Below are positions 8,267 through 16,865 of a stretch of DNA of 64,000 nt, piece after piece. The DNA lies in contig NZ_SDLI01000015.1 in the NCBI RefSeq assembly GCF_004123195.1, forward strand, positions 1 to 64,000. The letters are read 5' to 3'. Every line of letters starts with the position of its first letter. Within the stretch, counting starts at the first letter, position 1. The stretch comes from Ammoniphilus sp. CFH 90114. GTDB taxonomy: Bacteria > Bacillota > Bacilli > Aneurinibacillales > RAOX-1. The translations under genes and the position numbers were made by a program. The notes under the pieces were generated by a model. It searched no databases. It worked only from the letters and a program-made list of their open reading frames with translations, and was not told where the DNA came from.

Positions 8267-8932
8267 TCAGCTTACCCCCTGACTCAAGGACTGCAGGTTA
8301 AACTCATCGATCGTATACTTGGTCATTTTTTGTTCCTCTAGAAAAGCGACATGAGTACAAATCTGTTTAATCTCATCCATGTGGTGTGAAGAAAAGAGAA
8401 TCGTCTTATCTTTAAGGGATTTTAGGATATGAAGAATCTCAGTTCTTCCCATGGGATCGAGTCCGCTGGTCGGTTCATCAAGGATTAAGATGTCGGCTGG
8501 ATAGTACAGCATAATCCCTAACCCAAGCCGTTGCAGCATTCCCTTTGAATACCCCTTGATCTTTTCATTCCGGGCCTCCCATAGCTCGACCATCCGCAAG
8601 CATTGTTCTATCTTTTCTTCCTTTGCCTCGTCCTCTAAAGAGGCAAAAAATCGTATATTCTCCTCTCCCGTCAATTGAGGATAGAGTTGAAACTTTTCTG
8701 GAAGATAGGCCACTCTTTTTTTCCAACCCTCTTGTTTTGATGAGATTCCTGCAATTTGCACGGTACCCTTCTGAATCGGCAAGATACCAAGAATCGTATG
8801 AATTAAAGTGGATTTCCCTGCTCCGTTCCGCCCTACCAAGGCACAAATTTCATGCTCACTAATTTGCAGCGATACGTCGTCAAGGATTCTTTTGTTTCGA
8901 TAATGTTGAGTTAAACCCTGAATATCAATCAT
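8267..8932 (-). CDS. nosF: NosF-type ABC transporter ATP-binding protein
   Basis: A 221-residue ABC ATPase with Walker A GRNGAGKST (residues 34-42), Q-loop region AYLPEKFQLY, signature YSKGMLQRLG, Walker B ILILDEP and the switch histidine in SSHHMDE. With NosY it forms the NosFY exporter that, with NosD, is needed for assembling the copper-sulfur CuZ site of nitrous oxide reductase, probably by moving a sulfur species or copper across the membrane. Its start overlaps the nosY stop in an ATGA. The gene symbol rests on its place directly after nosD and nosY rather than on ATPase sequence alone. Confidence 0.85.
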   Translation of the reverse strand: MIDIQGLTQHYRNKRILDDVSLQISEHEICALVGRNGAGKSTLIHTILGILPIQKGTVQIAGISSKQEGWKKRVAYLPEKFQLYPQLTGEENIRFFASLEDEAKEEKIEQCLRMVELWEARNEKIKGYSKGMLQRLGLGIMLYYPADILILDEPTSGLDPMGRTEILHILKSLKDKTILFSSHHMDEIKQICTHVAFLEEQKMTKYTIDEFNLQSLSQGVS

Positions 8933-9726
8933 GGATAATTCCCCTTTCGCCCCTTACGAACTGCCCCTTCAAACAATGCCATTGTCCAAAAGACGAGATT
9001 AAATAGCATAAATAGAATAGGAGGCAACCAGATTAACCGCTCCATGAGTCTCGACATATGATTGATGGGAAACAACCCAATGGAAGTTTCTAAAAAGATT
9101 TGAAGAGCATGAATCGGGTTTAGAAAGTAGAGAAAAGAAAACAGCTTTATGTTTTCATAGTTTACGGCCGGCAAATAGAATAGGGTTACCAAATCAATCA
9201 CGAAAAGAAAGAAAAACCAAGTGAACAAATTGAGTCCTACGATTTGCATCCGATTCGCCGCCACACTCCCCCAGAAGATCCCCATCTGCGAAAAGATGAC
9301 CGATAAAACAAGCGTTGCGGTCCAAAAAGCAAGAAACGAAGTGACATCAAACGAAAATAGGAATTTCATCGGGAGAGCCAAGACAAACAACCACAAGGTC
9401 ATCATCCCCATCATCACGACCTGTATAGCTAAGCTCTTTTTGAAGAGAAAGCCCCGATAAGACTCTCGCTTCGCTAAGAGAATGAGATGGGTTCGTTGTT
9501 CTTTTTCCTGCCATATCGAAAAAGAACCTATAAACAAGCAAAGCAAAGGAAGGAGGAGAACCATCATTTCATAAAGCGAAATAAGAAAAACAGTAAAGCC
9601 TTGTTCGACGGGATACGATTGAACCTGGAGCAACAGAAACAAGGAAACGATGCCTAGCATGATGAAGGATAACCATAGCCCTTTTCCTCTCGATTGCTCT
9701 TTAAACTCTTTCCATATATAAATCAT
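8929..9726 (-). CDS. nosY: NosY-type ABC transporter permease
   Basis: An ABC-2 type permease of about 265 residues with six predicted membrane helices, beginning near FKEQSRGKGLWLSFIMLG and ending with a helix near the C terminus (FMLFNLVFWTMALF). I chose the ATG at 9724-9726. GGAGGT lies nine bases upstream, and this ATG overlaps the nosD stop codon (ATGA), a typical coupled start. An upstream in-frame extension to 9792 lies wholly inside nosD and is unlikely to be used. With NosF it should form the inner-membrane exporter for NosZ cofactor assembly. Confidence 0.85.
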   Translation of the reverse strand: MIYIWKEFKEQSRGKGLWLSFIMLGIVSLFLLLQVQSYPVEQGFTVFLISLYEMMVLLLPLLCLFIGSFSIWQEKEQRTHLILLAKRESYRGFLFKKSLAIQVVMMGMMTLWLFVLALPMKFLFSFDVTSFLAFWTATLVLSVIFSQMGIFWGSVAANRMQIVGLNLFTWFFFLFVIDLVTLFYLPAVNYENIKLFSFLYFLNPIHALQIFLETSIGLFPINHMSRLMERLIWLPPILFMLFNLVFWTMALFEGAVRKGRKGNYP

Positions 9727-11036
9727 CGTTCTACCTCCTTCCGTTTTCTTCGCCATATGATGAATATCACGACAACCCCAAGGGTCACCCAACCCAGAGG
9801 CAGGGATTGACCGGATGACATGAGAGGATGAGGATCATCCACCATGACCATTTGTTTTTGAGAGAATCTCCCTAGCAACTCATAGATACGAACTGCCGGG
9901 CTATTTAAAAATAAGTAGACCAGTTCATTTTCTTGTATAAGTTGATACAGGGTTGAGCTATACTGAACGGGTAAATCTCCAATCCCATCTTGATTCAGAT
10001 CCATCATGGGATAGTCATTTCCCCAACGATTTCCTTTTCCATGTTCGCTCCAATGATTGTTTCCTTGTCCACCTATCATCAGAACGGGTGCCGTGTTGCG
10101 TTCAAAGTGATTTTCACTAAATATCTGTCCAGCTGAACTGGCCCATAACTCGATGCCTACTTGATTATTTATCAATTTGTTGCCTATAATCCGGTTTCGT
10201 TGGGACTGATCAATATAGAGAGCCCGCTGGTTATAGAAGAATTCATTATGGATAATCTCACTGTCATCACAAGCTTGAACCATCGCTCCGAAGGAACGTG
10301 TTCCTTGATGAAGAGTAAATCGATTATTCTCTAGACGAATTGATTTCGAGTGCATGAGTGTAGCCCCACCCACGTTAAAGCTAAACTCGTTACCTACTAA
10401 CACATTACGATCGGAATACATATAGTGCAGACCATATCGGTTATGGCTGACACGATTATCTTCAACCTGACTGTCATTGGAATAATCGAAGAACATGCCG
10501 TCCCGCATGTGGGAGATGGTATTCCCTTGAAAAACATTGTGATTGGAATAATACACATGGATGCCATTCCCTTGACCCGCAATTTCTTGATCTCCTTTGC
10601 CCTTGATGGTCGTTTGAGAGATCTGGTTGTGATGGGCTCCGCTCAGATAGATACCATGATAGGAGTCAGTGATGGTCAAATTTTCGAGTAGGTTTCCATC
10701 CGACATCACCTTCACAGCTGCATATTCCTCTTCCGAATTTCGACTAAAGCTGCTGTGAGTAATATGAAGTCCTTCCAGTCGGACACCTGGAGCGGTAATG
10801 GTAATTACATTCCCTGTACCATCCCCCCGAATAACCGTTCCTTCTTCCCCACGAAGCGTCATGGGCTTATCGATAATGACATTTCCCTCATAAGGAGCAG
10901 CAGAGGATAAGGTGAGAACCCCACCCTCCGCTGTCTGTTCAACCAACCGTTGTAGATCGGAGCTTGCTTCCATAAGGGGTGCAGACCCCAGCATACAAAA
11001 CAAACCTGTAGCAAGCAGAAGCCCTTTCTTTAACAT
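9723..11036 (-). CDS. nosD: NosD, extracytoplasmic beta-helix protein for CuZ maturation
   Basis: The product of about 437 residues has an N-terminal signal peptide (MLKKGLLLATGLFCMLGSAP). A long right-handed parallel beta-helix with repeated N-x-I/L and G-I-x-L rungs follows (for example HGIYLSGAHHNQISQTTIKG). One helix near the C terminus (VTLGVVVIFIIW, followed by RRKRKE) probably anchors it to the membrane, which fits a Gram-positive cell. NosD is required for CuZ cluster assembly in N2O reductase. The ATG at 11034-11036 has GGAGAGG upstream. A further in-frame codon at 11061-11063 lies in the preceding gene and lacks a better site. It overlaps the end of the preceding gene by seven bases. 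Confidence 0.9.
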   Translation of the reverse strand: MLKKGLLLATGLFCMLGSAPLMEASSDLQRLVEQTAEGGVLTLSSAAPYEGNVIIDKPMTLRGEEGTVIRGDGTGNVITITAPGVRLEGLHITHSSFSRNSEEEYAAVKVMSDGNLLENLTITDSYHGIYLSGAHHNQISQTTIKGKGDQEIAGQGNGIHVYYSNHNVFQGNTISHMRDGMFFDYSNDSQVEDNRVSHNRYGLHYMYSDRNVLVGNEFSFNVGGATLMHSKSIRLENNRFTLHQGTRSFGAMVQACDDSEIIHNEFFYNQRALYIDQSQRNRIIGNKLINNQVGIELWASSAGQIFSENHFERNTAPVLMIGGQGNNHWSEHGKGNRWGNDYPMMDLNQDGIGDLPVQYSSTLYQLIQENELVYLFLNSPAVRIYELLGRFSQKQMVMVDDPHPLMSSGQSLPLGWVTLGVVVIFIIWRRKRKEVER

Positions 11037-11605
11037 CTCTTCCTCTCCTTCCACAGAACCCATAGAATAAGGAGAAAAGACGCCCCAAGTAGAAAAGATC
11101 CGGTAGAAAAATAACTATGGGTGATAAAGTTAGCGATTTGATTCTCCCCATATATCGGAGGAATGAAGGGATCAATCTTTATTGGTGCTTTAGGATCAAG
11201 GTTCGTTCCGAAGTCCTTTAGCCAGCGATGGATATCATAGACCCCTAACACCCCCCCAACAGCATAGAGTAGGGCCGTCGCAGCCAGCCCCTTCCATCTT
11301 CTCCACCACCCAGCACCTAAAACGAGTAGGGCCAAGCCGCCGATTATATAGGGCAAATAGTTTAACTCAGGGAAATTTTTTTCACTAAACTCCTTCATCC
11401 CGATGTAATGATTTAATCCATTGATGATTTCAATCTGTCCTTCAAGTTTATTAGGATACACGATGATATCGAGGCCTTCTGGATACTGTGGCGCGATAAA
11501 TTGCATTCCCCACCACGGAAAGAAGAGACTTGCAAACAATAGGACAGAGGCTATCGATACAAGTAACGACGAAGACAGGGAAAGTTTTTTATTCATTTTT
11601 TTCAT
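11030..11605 (-). CDS. NosB-like four-helix membrane protein
   Basis: This 191-residue protein has four membrane helices, near residues 12-32, 84-102, 106-123 and 164-184. The large extracytoplasmic loop between helices 1 and 2 includes FFPWWGMQF at its start. Its place between nosZ and nosD is where clade II nos clusters carry nosB, a membrane protein of unknown function, and the topology fits. I leave the gene symbol empty because the call rests on topology and position, not on a motif I can verify. Two in-frame ATGs three codons apart could each serve as the start; both follow AGGAAAGAGGG. Confidence 0.65.
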   Translation of the reverse strand: MKKMNKKLSLSSSLLVSIASVLLFASLFFPWWGMQFIAPQYPEGLDIIVYPNKLEGQIEIINGLNHYIGMKEFSEKNFPELNYLPYIIGGLALLVLGAGWWRRWKGLAATALLYAVGGVLGVYDIHRWLKDFGTNLDPKAPIKIDPFIPPIYGENQIANFITHSYFSTGSFLLGASFLLILWVLWKERKRC

Positions 11606-11662
11606 CCCTCTTTCCTTAAGATGGAAGGAGGGATCAGCTAGCCTGATCCCTGCTCCATGTGA

Positions 11663-13531
11663 TTACTTTTTCGGCTTCACGAGTAGATACCCTGTCATCT
11701 CTTGATGCAGTGCCGAGCAGAAATTCGTGCAGTATAGCGGATAAGTACCGGCCTTATCTGCCTTGAATCTCAGCGTGTTCGTTTGGCCTGGCTGCACTTC
11801 AATATTGAGGTTATACATATTGATGGCAAAGCCGTGGGTAATGTCTTGATCTAAATCAATATTCGTTAAATGAAGAACGACATTATCTCCTTCATTGACT
11901 TCAATGACGTCAGGACGTTCTGATTTTGCATCAAAGATAAACTTCGAGCGCATCGCAATTCCATACACATGAACCTCATCCCCGATTCGTTCAATGCGTG
12001 TATCTTCTTGCTTCCAGACGGAGTTTGGTCTGTTCTCATCTTTTGGATAAACGGTGAAGGTATTGATTTTGTCAGCTTTAATCATCTGAGCGTAATGCGG
12101 TTCTGGATTCACAGGCGCGGATTGAATGACTTCCATCTTTCCAGAGATATCAATGAGCTGCATCGATTCCGGATGGGATGGTCCAACGGATAAGTAGCTA
12201 TCCTTGGCAATTTTGTTTAGAGCAATCAAATACTTACCATCTGGGCTTACCGTATCTCCCTCCGCTGCAACGGAGTGTCCAGGAGAATATTGCACGGCTA
12301 CACGATCAAGGGTCTCCCCTGTATTCGGATCCCACTTCACCACTTCAGAAGAGATGAACATGGTCGTATAAGCCATTCCCTTATCGTCAAACTGGGTATG
12401 CAATGGTCCTAGTGCATTCTCTGGATTGACTTCTCGTTCCATGACGGATTCATAGTTTAGAACAGGGATGCCGTTTCTCTCGCCTGCAAATTCCTTGTTT
12501 TCAATCGCAGCGAAAGCTTTCTCAAAAGAGAAGATCGTCATCGCTGGAGCCAGCTTCCCTGAAGCGATGAATCGCTTTCCATCTGGAGTCACGTCTACAC
12601 CATGCGGAGACTTAGCTACAGGAATCAGGTAAATGGACCCTTTATGCTTTTCCGGGAAAATAATTTTCTGACCATTCACTTCATCAAACTGGCCATCAGC
12701 AACCATTTTCTCAAGTTCCTTCCAGTTAAAAAGAACGATATAATCACGATCGGCTTGAGACGCATTAATTTCTAAATTCGTGGTTGCTTCTTCCGTGTTA
12801 TAGGTTGTTAGCACGGCCCAGTCCTTAGATATGCCTTTTCCAGCATCCGATAGGTCATAAGACCACGGCGGAAGAGCCACTTGCCAAGCTACATTTAATT
12901 TTTCCGTCTGCTCATCAAAGCTCACTGCAGACATTACTCCACGATACTTTTCACTGTATTCGTCAAGCGAAGCATATTCACTGCCTAATGGTACGGCAAA
13001 TCGAGTAGGCAAGAAGATATATTCCGTATTGTCGGTCACGAAGGCTGCACAGTGCGGTCCGCTTGTATTAGGTACCTCGATAATATCGCGAACCGTAAAG
13101 GAATCAAGCCCCATCACCGCAGCCCGGCTGTTTCCGACATCCGTGGCAAACATCCATTTTCCGTCATAATCTCCATTGGTCTCGGAAAACGCCGGGTGAT
13201 GTAGATCTCCCCATGTATAGCCTCCCATCAATTCCTTGGTATGCTCGTCCCATCCATATCCGGTAGCGGAATCATGGGAGAATACAGGCACGGTCCGAAT
13301 ATGTCTCATCGACGGAACCCCGTAGATAAACATTTGTCCGGAATGTCCTCCTGAAGCGAATAGGTAGTACTCATCCTTTTCCCCAAAAGGTACATACACC
13401 TTTTCAGCATTGCTTTTCACCGCAGGATCCACGGCAGCGGTTTTGGTTCCTACATTAAAGTCTGCGAAGAACACTGTCGCAGCTAAAAATCCTGCAGTCA
13501 CCCCTGATAATACTGGTATCCACTTTTTCAT
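11663..13531 (-). CDS. nosZ: Nitrous oxide reductase, clade II (Sec-type)
   Basis: The 622-residue enzyme reduces N2O to N2 outside the membrane. The seven-bladed propeller domain carries CuZ histidines, including the HH pair in GDLHHPAFSET (H111, H112) and H160 in GPHCAAF. The C-terminal cupredoxin domain has the CuA site: H566 in THGFAIN, then C601, C605, H609 and M612 in CTNFCSALHQEM. The N terminus (MKKWIPVLSGVTAGFLAATV) is a Sec-type signal or uncleaved anchor without the twin-arginine motif, and DLHHPAF is the clade II form; both mark the 'atypical' NosZ group. It follows the cytochrome c gene by 15 bases, a likely electron donor. Confidence 0.96.
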   Translation of the reverse strand: MKKWIPVLSGVTAGFLAATVFFADFNVGTKTAAVDPAVKSNAEKVYVPFGEKDEYYLFASGGHSGQMFIYGVPSMRHIRTVPVFSHDSATGYGWDEHTKELMGGYTWGDLHHPAFSETNGDYDGKWMFATDVGNSRAAVMGLDSFTVRDIIEVPNTSGPHCAAFVTDNTEYIFLPTRFAVPLGSEYASLDEYSEKYRGVMSAVSFDEQTEKLNVAWQVALPPWSYDLSDAGKGISKDWAVLTTYNTEEATTNLEINASQADRDYIVLFNWKELEKMVADGQFDEVNGQKIIFPEKHKGSIYLIPVAKSPHGVDVTPDGKRFIASGKLAPAMTIFSFEKAFAAIENKEFAGERNGIPVLNYESVMEREVNPENALGPLHTQFDDKGMAYTTMFISSEVVKWDPNTGETLDRVAVQYSPGHSVAAEGDTVSPDGKYLIALNKIAKDSYLSVGPSHPESMQLIDISGKMEVIQSAPVNPEPHYAQMIKADKINTFTVYPKDENRPNSVWKQEDTRIERIGDEVHVYGIAMRSKFIFDAKSERPDVIEVNEGDNVVLHLTNIDLDQDITHGFAINMYNLNIEVQPGQTNTLRFKADKAGTYPLYCTNFCSALHQEMTGYLLVKPKK

Positions 13532-13546
13532 TTCCTAGCCCCCCCT

Positions 13547-13966
13547 CTAATGTCCCGACGCTTTCTGTAAAGCTTCTATTAAAGCTTGGCGTTCTTCATC
13601 TGTTAACGGATTGCTTCCAAGCACACTAGACATGACCGCAGAAGTCGGCGCCTTCAGGAATTCGTCCAATGGCACCCCATGTTTATCGGCCACATTCATA
13701 TAAGCCTGCGATAAGTCTGGTCCCGTCACTCCCCCATCCAGTCCGAGGCCAGATACGGCATGGCAAGCCAAACAACCTTTCTGAACAAGAACCTCTGTTT
13801 CTGCTGTTGTAGCTGCTGGCTCGGTGGTCGCGCTAACTGGAGCTGGCTCTGTTACTTGTGGCTCGACAACCTCTGCCACCTCGGAGCCCATTCCTTGATA
13901 AATCAAATATCCTAGTCCAAAGGCTAGAACAAATCCAAGTATAAATTGAATTCCTTTTTTGCCCAT
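13547..13966 (-). CDS. Membrane-anchored c-type cytochrome (nosC-like)
   Basis: A 139-residue protein with one N-terminal membrane helix (IQFILGFVLAFGLGYLIYQG), a Pro/Thr/Ala-rich linker and a class I cytochrome c domain. The haem-binding CLACH is at residues 65-69, and a probable axial methionine (M112, in SAVMSSV) lies about 45 residues later. It is the first gene of the nos operon, with GGAGG six bases before its ATG. The equivalent gene in Gram-positive nos clusters is usually called nosC and is thought to pass electrons to NosZ. The haem protein call is certain; the donor role is inferred from position. Confidence 0.88.
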   Translation of the reverse strand: MGKKGIQFILGFVLAFGLGYLIYQGMGSEVAEVVEPQVTEPAPVSATTEPAATTAETEVLVQKGCLACHAVSGLGLDGGVTGPDLSQAYMNVADKHGVPLDEFLKAPTSAVMSSVLGSNPLTDEERQALIEALQKASGH

Positions 13967-14040
13967 TTCGAACCTCCTTCGATCGAGTAATACTTACGTT
14001 GTAGAATCCGGATTCGATTGTTTCTCACTGAGATGCTTCT

Positions 14041-14083
14041 AGAATAAGCTAGATAGTAGATTCTGTTTGTGACAGATCTCACA
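14041..14083 (-). promoter_or_regulatory. FNR-type box and -10 element of the nos operon promoter
   Basis: TGTGACAGATCTCACA (14068-14083) is a perfect FNR/CRP-type palindrome with TGTGA and TCACA arms and a six-base spacer. On the minus strand, TATTCT (14046 down to 14041) suits a -10 hexamer. That puts the start of transcription near 14034 and the box centre at 14075.5, exactly -41.5, the classical class II activator position. The nosC start codon lies about 68 bases downstream. Anaerobic activation by an Fnr-like protein is inferred. Confidence 0.8.
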
Positions 14084-14122
14084 AAAATGGAGGGTGTCAT
14101 AATTTAGACATAAACGAACTAG

Positions 14123-14140
14123 ATACCCCCTATAGGGTAT
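14123..14140. promoter_or_regulatory. CsoR/CstR-like operator palindrome upstream of nos
   Basis: ATACCC and GGGTAT arms flank CCTATA, the pattern of operators bound by the CsoR family (copper sensors CsoR, persulfide sensors CstR). It lies about 97 bp upstream of the inferred nos start. A related half-site GGGGTAT follows near 14157. Copper or sulfur control would make sense for a CuZ (Cu4S) enzyme, but no csoR gene is in the window and the site is far from the -10. Confidence 0.45.
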
Positions 14141-14200
14141 AAACGAAGACATTTATGGGGTATTTGTCTACTCATCGTGGACCTGTAATTGAGGCACACA

Positions 14201-14392
14201 AGAATAGCGGGAGAAACTTCCGCTATTCTTGGAAAATGACCATTTCACCATGATATAGAAGGAATAAGTTCCGTTATTTCTCTTTAAACCAAATTGTATG
14301 CGCTTTCATGATGAAATAAAGGAAATTTATCCCCCTATTCAGTTCCTTTTCCCAGCAAAATAAAAAATAGCGGAAAAAGTTTCCGCTAAGAT
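14201..14392. repeat. Array of four spaced hairpin units (array A)
   Basis: Four related inverted-repeat units begin near 14202, 14255, 14316 and 14368. They have the form TAGCGG-x-x-AAGTT-CCGCTA with increasing decay in the middle two. The first (ATAGCGG/CCGCTAT) and last (TAGCGGAAA/TTTCCGCTA) are near-perfect stems. Spacings of about 53, 61 and 52 bases match those of a second array at 42,088-42,285. The last unit also acts as the terminator for the gene at 14386. Confidence 0.55.
14361..14388 (-). terminator. Terminator of the MoxR-DUF58-DUF4129 operon
   Basis: The nine-base arms TAGCGGAAA and TTTCCGCTA are followed on the minus strand by TTTTTTA. The stem overlaps the stop codon of the DUF4129 gene. 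Confidence 0.8.
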
Positions 14393-15687
14393 GTCCTGTA
14401 TCCTCTTAATTCCGTAATCAGCTGACCAAATTCACGATCATCCACTTTCCTTCCACCTGAATAGTACGCTGCCGTATAACAGTCCCCTAACCTAATTAAC
14501 ATGGAACGTTGCGCATCCGACAACTCTACACGGCCAGCCAGTCGAATGCTATATTCCCTTGGGGTTTCAGCAGCAAGACGAGTTACCCCTTGTTTCCTTC
14601 CCCATTGCTCTACCTGATGAAAATACCAATAGAGCTGAAGAGCATAGTAACCCGGAAACTTCCTTCTCCACTTCTCTAAACATTGTCGCAAATAATTAAC
14701 CAATCGACTCCAGATCGCCTTCCATGAGGGACGATTCCAAGTTTGTCTTATTTTAACAGGACTCCGGGAAACGGGCTTCATCCTCGGTCTATGCCCAAAT
14801 ACCAACCATAGCACGACAATTAACGAAACAAGCAAGAGAAAAAGGACCAATTGCCAAGGAAACGAAAGGCTCTGCACCCATTCTCCTTCCTGATTCCCTG
14901 GCGATACTTGTCCAGGTGCAGGAGGCAATACTCCCATCTCCTCGGTTACAGATACTAGACTAAGAAGCCAGGTGATCACCCCAAGAGCCCATTTTCCCAA
15001 CCAGACGCCACCTTCTGCCAGATTGGTCAACAAGCCGACCATCCCTGTTCGTACTTGTGGCATGAGCACCGATAATCCGAACAAGATTCCTAATAAGACA
15101 ACACCTAGCATGGGAACGGCCACATTCCCCATGCTTCCCACCGTTCTCACTTGAACCGATTCCTGTCCAGCCTCCTCTGGCTGTAGGGTGAAAACAATTG
15201 CCATCAAGCTTGCGAGGATTCCCACAACAAAAGGCAAGTGGAGGAACTGCTCCACATCTGGGTTCACCGTCATGAAGAGAACAAAGAGGATATACAATAT
15301 GACATTTCCCTCAAAGCGCAAGATCAACTGCACACGAGTAGGCTCATGATAAACCAGATAACCGCTTCGGACATATAACACGAAAAGGAGAAAAGTTACC
15401 AAACCAGCATAGCCATAACCTGCCTGAATCCCTAATTTCCAACTCCCATACAGCTGAGGTAGGAGAGCAATTAAACTAACGCCAAACAAGACGGACACTT
15501 TCTGAGTCCATTTTTGCAAGAGCAAAGGAATCAAAAATCCCGTAACACCTATAAAGAGCCAGGTCCAAGGTAAAAAAAGCTCAGTCCTCTGCCACTCAAT
15601 TTTGGCATACAGAGCTAATCCAAAATACAACCATATTCCTTCACTATAAAGGCATATCCCTCGTTTCAAGGCCGATCGCAGACTCAC
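14386..15687 (-). CDS. Membrane protein with C-terminal DUF4129 domain
   Basis: The 433-residue product has about eight N-terminal membrane helices, another membrane segment near residue 290 and a cytoplasmic C-terminal DUF4129 domain. That domain has the recognisable YWYFHQVEQWGRKQGV, ETPREYSIRLAG and YTAAYYSGG blocks. In the usual three-gene set MoxR-DUF58-transglutaminase, the third protein carries a transglutaminase core between the helices and DUF4129. Here no Cys-His-Asp core is present and the protein is about 300 residues shorter, so this is the transglutaminase-free version. It starts with GTG overlapping the DUF58 stop (GTGA). Confidence 0.75.
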   Translation of the reverse strand: MSLRSALKRGICLYSEGIWLYFGLALYAKIEWQRTELFLPWTWLFIGVTGFLIPLLLQKWTQKVSVLFGVSLIALLPQLYGSWKLGIQAGYGYAGLVTFLLFVLYVRSGYLVYHEPTRVQLILRFEGNVILYILFVLFMTVNPDVEQFLHLPFVVGILASLMAIVFTLQPEEAGQESVQVRTVGSMGNVAVPMLGVVLLGILFGLSVLMPQVRTGMVGLLTNLAEGGVWLGKWALGVITWLLSLVSVTEEMGVLPPAPGQVSPGNQEGEWVQSLSFPWQLVLFLLLVSLIVVLWLVFGHRPRMKPVSRSPVKIRQTWNRPSWKAIWSRLVNYLRQCLEKWRRKFPGYYALQLYWYFHQVEQWGRKQGVTRLAAETPREYSIRLAGRVELSDAQRSMLIRLGDCYTAAYYSGGRKVDDREFGQLITELRGYRTS

Positions 15688-16865
15688 CCGATCCCCCCTT
15701 GCAGACTCTTGATCGACTTGGCTTGTCCTTCCAGCCTTTTTCCTTCGTCTGACTCCTCAAGATAGTAAAACATCATATAGGGCGCTCGTTTAGAATTCGC
15801 TCTAATCCATTGCACGTGTGATTCTTCCACCCTTTCACAAAAGTAAAAAAGGATAGAGGTCGGATTTGCTCCTATCCATTTCAATAAATGACCAGCGATA
15901 GGAGCATTCTCGACCCTGATTCTAGCCAGGTCATCCAACAGAGGGTTCAGCTTAGAAGACGGAGGGTGGTAGACGACTTGCCGACCCGCAGCGTTTGACG
16001 TGAAACCCACTTCGATTCCTCGCTGATGATACACAAGAGAAACGGAGGCAATAATAGATAAAACCCGTTCATAGGTCCCTGCCTCCCGCACCTCAAACCC
16101 GGCTGCATCAAACGCGATCATCAGCTGCCGAGGAAGAACAGGCTGAAACACCTTGGTCTGCAACGTTCCCGTTCTGGCACTAGCCAACCAATCCATTCTT
16201 CTCATTTCATCTCCACTCTGATATTCACGAATCCCCGTGATTTGGGTAGCATCCTCCAAAATCCCACCCTTTTTCCCTTTTGTTCCCCAGTGAAAAGTAT
16301 GAACCAAAGATGGAACTGACACCGGGATAAGGGCGGGATACACATAAAGCGCCTTCATCAAATCCACCTTCAAGTCTGTCTCCGAGAAGCGAAAAGCATC
16401 TCCTGATCGAAGGACAATCTGTCCTAAGGAGTAAACTCCTCGTTGTAACGCCTGCCCTTCGATTTTCCAATTTACTCTCTGATAACCCATTAGCCAGAGA
16501 AAACGGATGATATAAGGCCCCTTCTCCATCTCCCGCCAGTGAATTCCGTCTTGGTCAACGAGTTCCCACTCCACCCAAACAAGGGGAAGCCACTTGTCAT
16601 TAGAAAGGGTACACGTCACCGAGATCGGATCTGATGCAAATACTCGAGAACGTTCTAACTCCATGAGTGGCTGCAATCGATCTAATGATTTTCTTTTCCA
16701 ATAAAGAATAACAACAGATATAGCCAACAGAAAGGTCGATACAAAGATCAATGGCGGATTTCGAAACCATAGGGCGCTAATCAGGAGAATCAGAACCCCA
16801 AAAATCATATACCGTTCAAACAACACACTCGTTTGGCTTGGCTTTTTTTCTTGTTCCTCTGTCAT
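15684..16865 (-). CDS. DUF58 domain-containing protein
   Basis: A 393-residue protein with two membrane helices near the N terminus (about residues 15-52), then an extended beta-rich region. The DUF58 signature follows: REYQSGDEMRRMDWLASA followed by RTGTLQTKVF. The C-terminal part resembles a von Willebrand A fold (LMIAFDAAGFE). DUF58 proteins are regularly encoded after MoxR ATPases and are thought to be partners or substrates in assembling envelope or metalloprotein complexes. It overlaps moxR (ATGA) and the DUF4129 gene at its ends, so the three are translationally coupled. Confidence 0.88.
   Translation of the reverse strand: MTEEQEKKPSQTSVLFERYMIFGVLILLISALWFRNPPLIFVSTFLLAISVVILYWKRKSLDRLQPLMELERSRVFASDPISVTCTLSNDKWLPLVWVEWELVDQDGIHWREMEKGPYIIRFLWLMGYQRVNWKIEGQALQRGVYSLGQIVLRSGDAFRFSETDLKVDLMKALYVYPALIPVSVPSLVHTFHWGTKGKKGGILEDATQITGIREYQSGDEMRRMDWLASARTGTLQTKVFQPVLPRQLMIAFDAAGFEVREAGTYERVLSIIASVSLVYHQRGIEVGFTSNAAGRQVVYHPPSSKLNPLLDDLARIRVENAPIAGHLLKWIGANPTSILFYFCERVEESHVQWIRANSKRAPYMMFYYLEESDEGKRLEGQAKSIKSLQGGIG

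Noticed and set aside
8929-9792. Longer NosY reading frame
   Set aside because: The first 22 codons overlap nosD in another frame. The ATG at 9724-9726 has a better ribosome binding site and the usual ATGA coupling.
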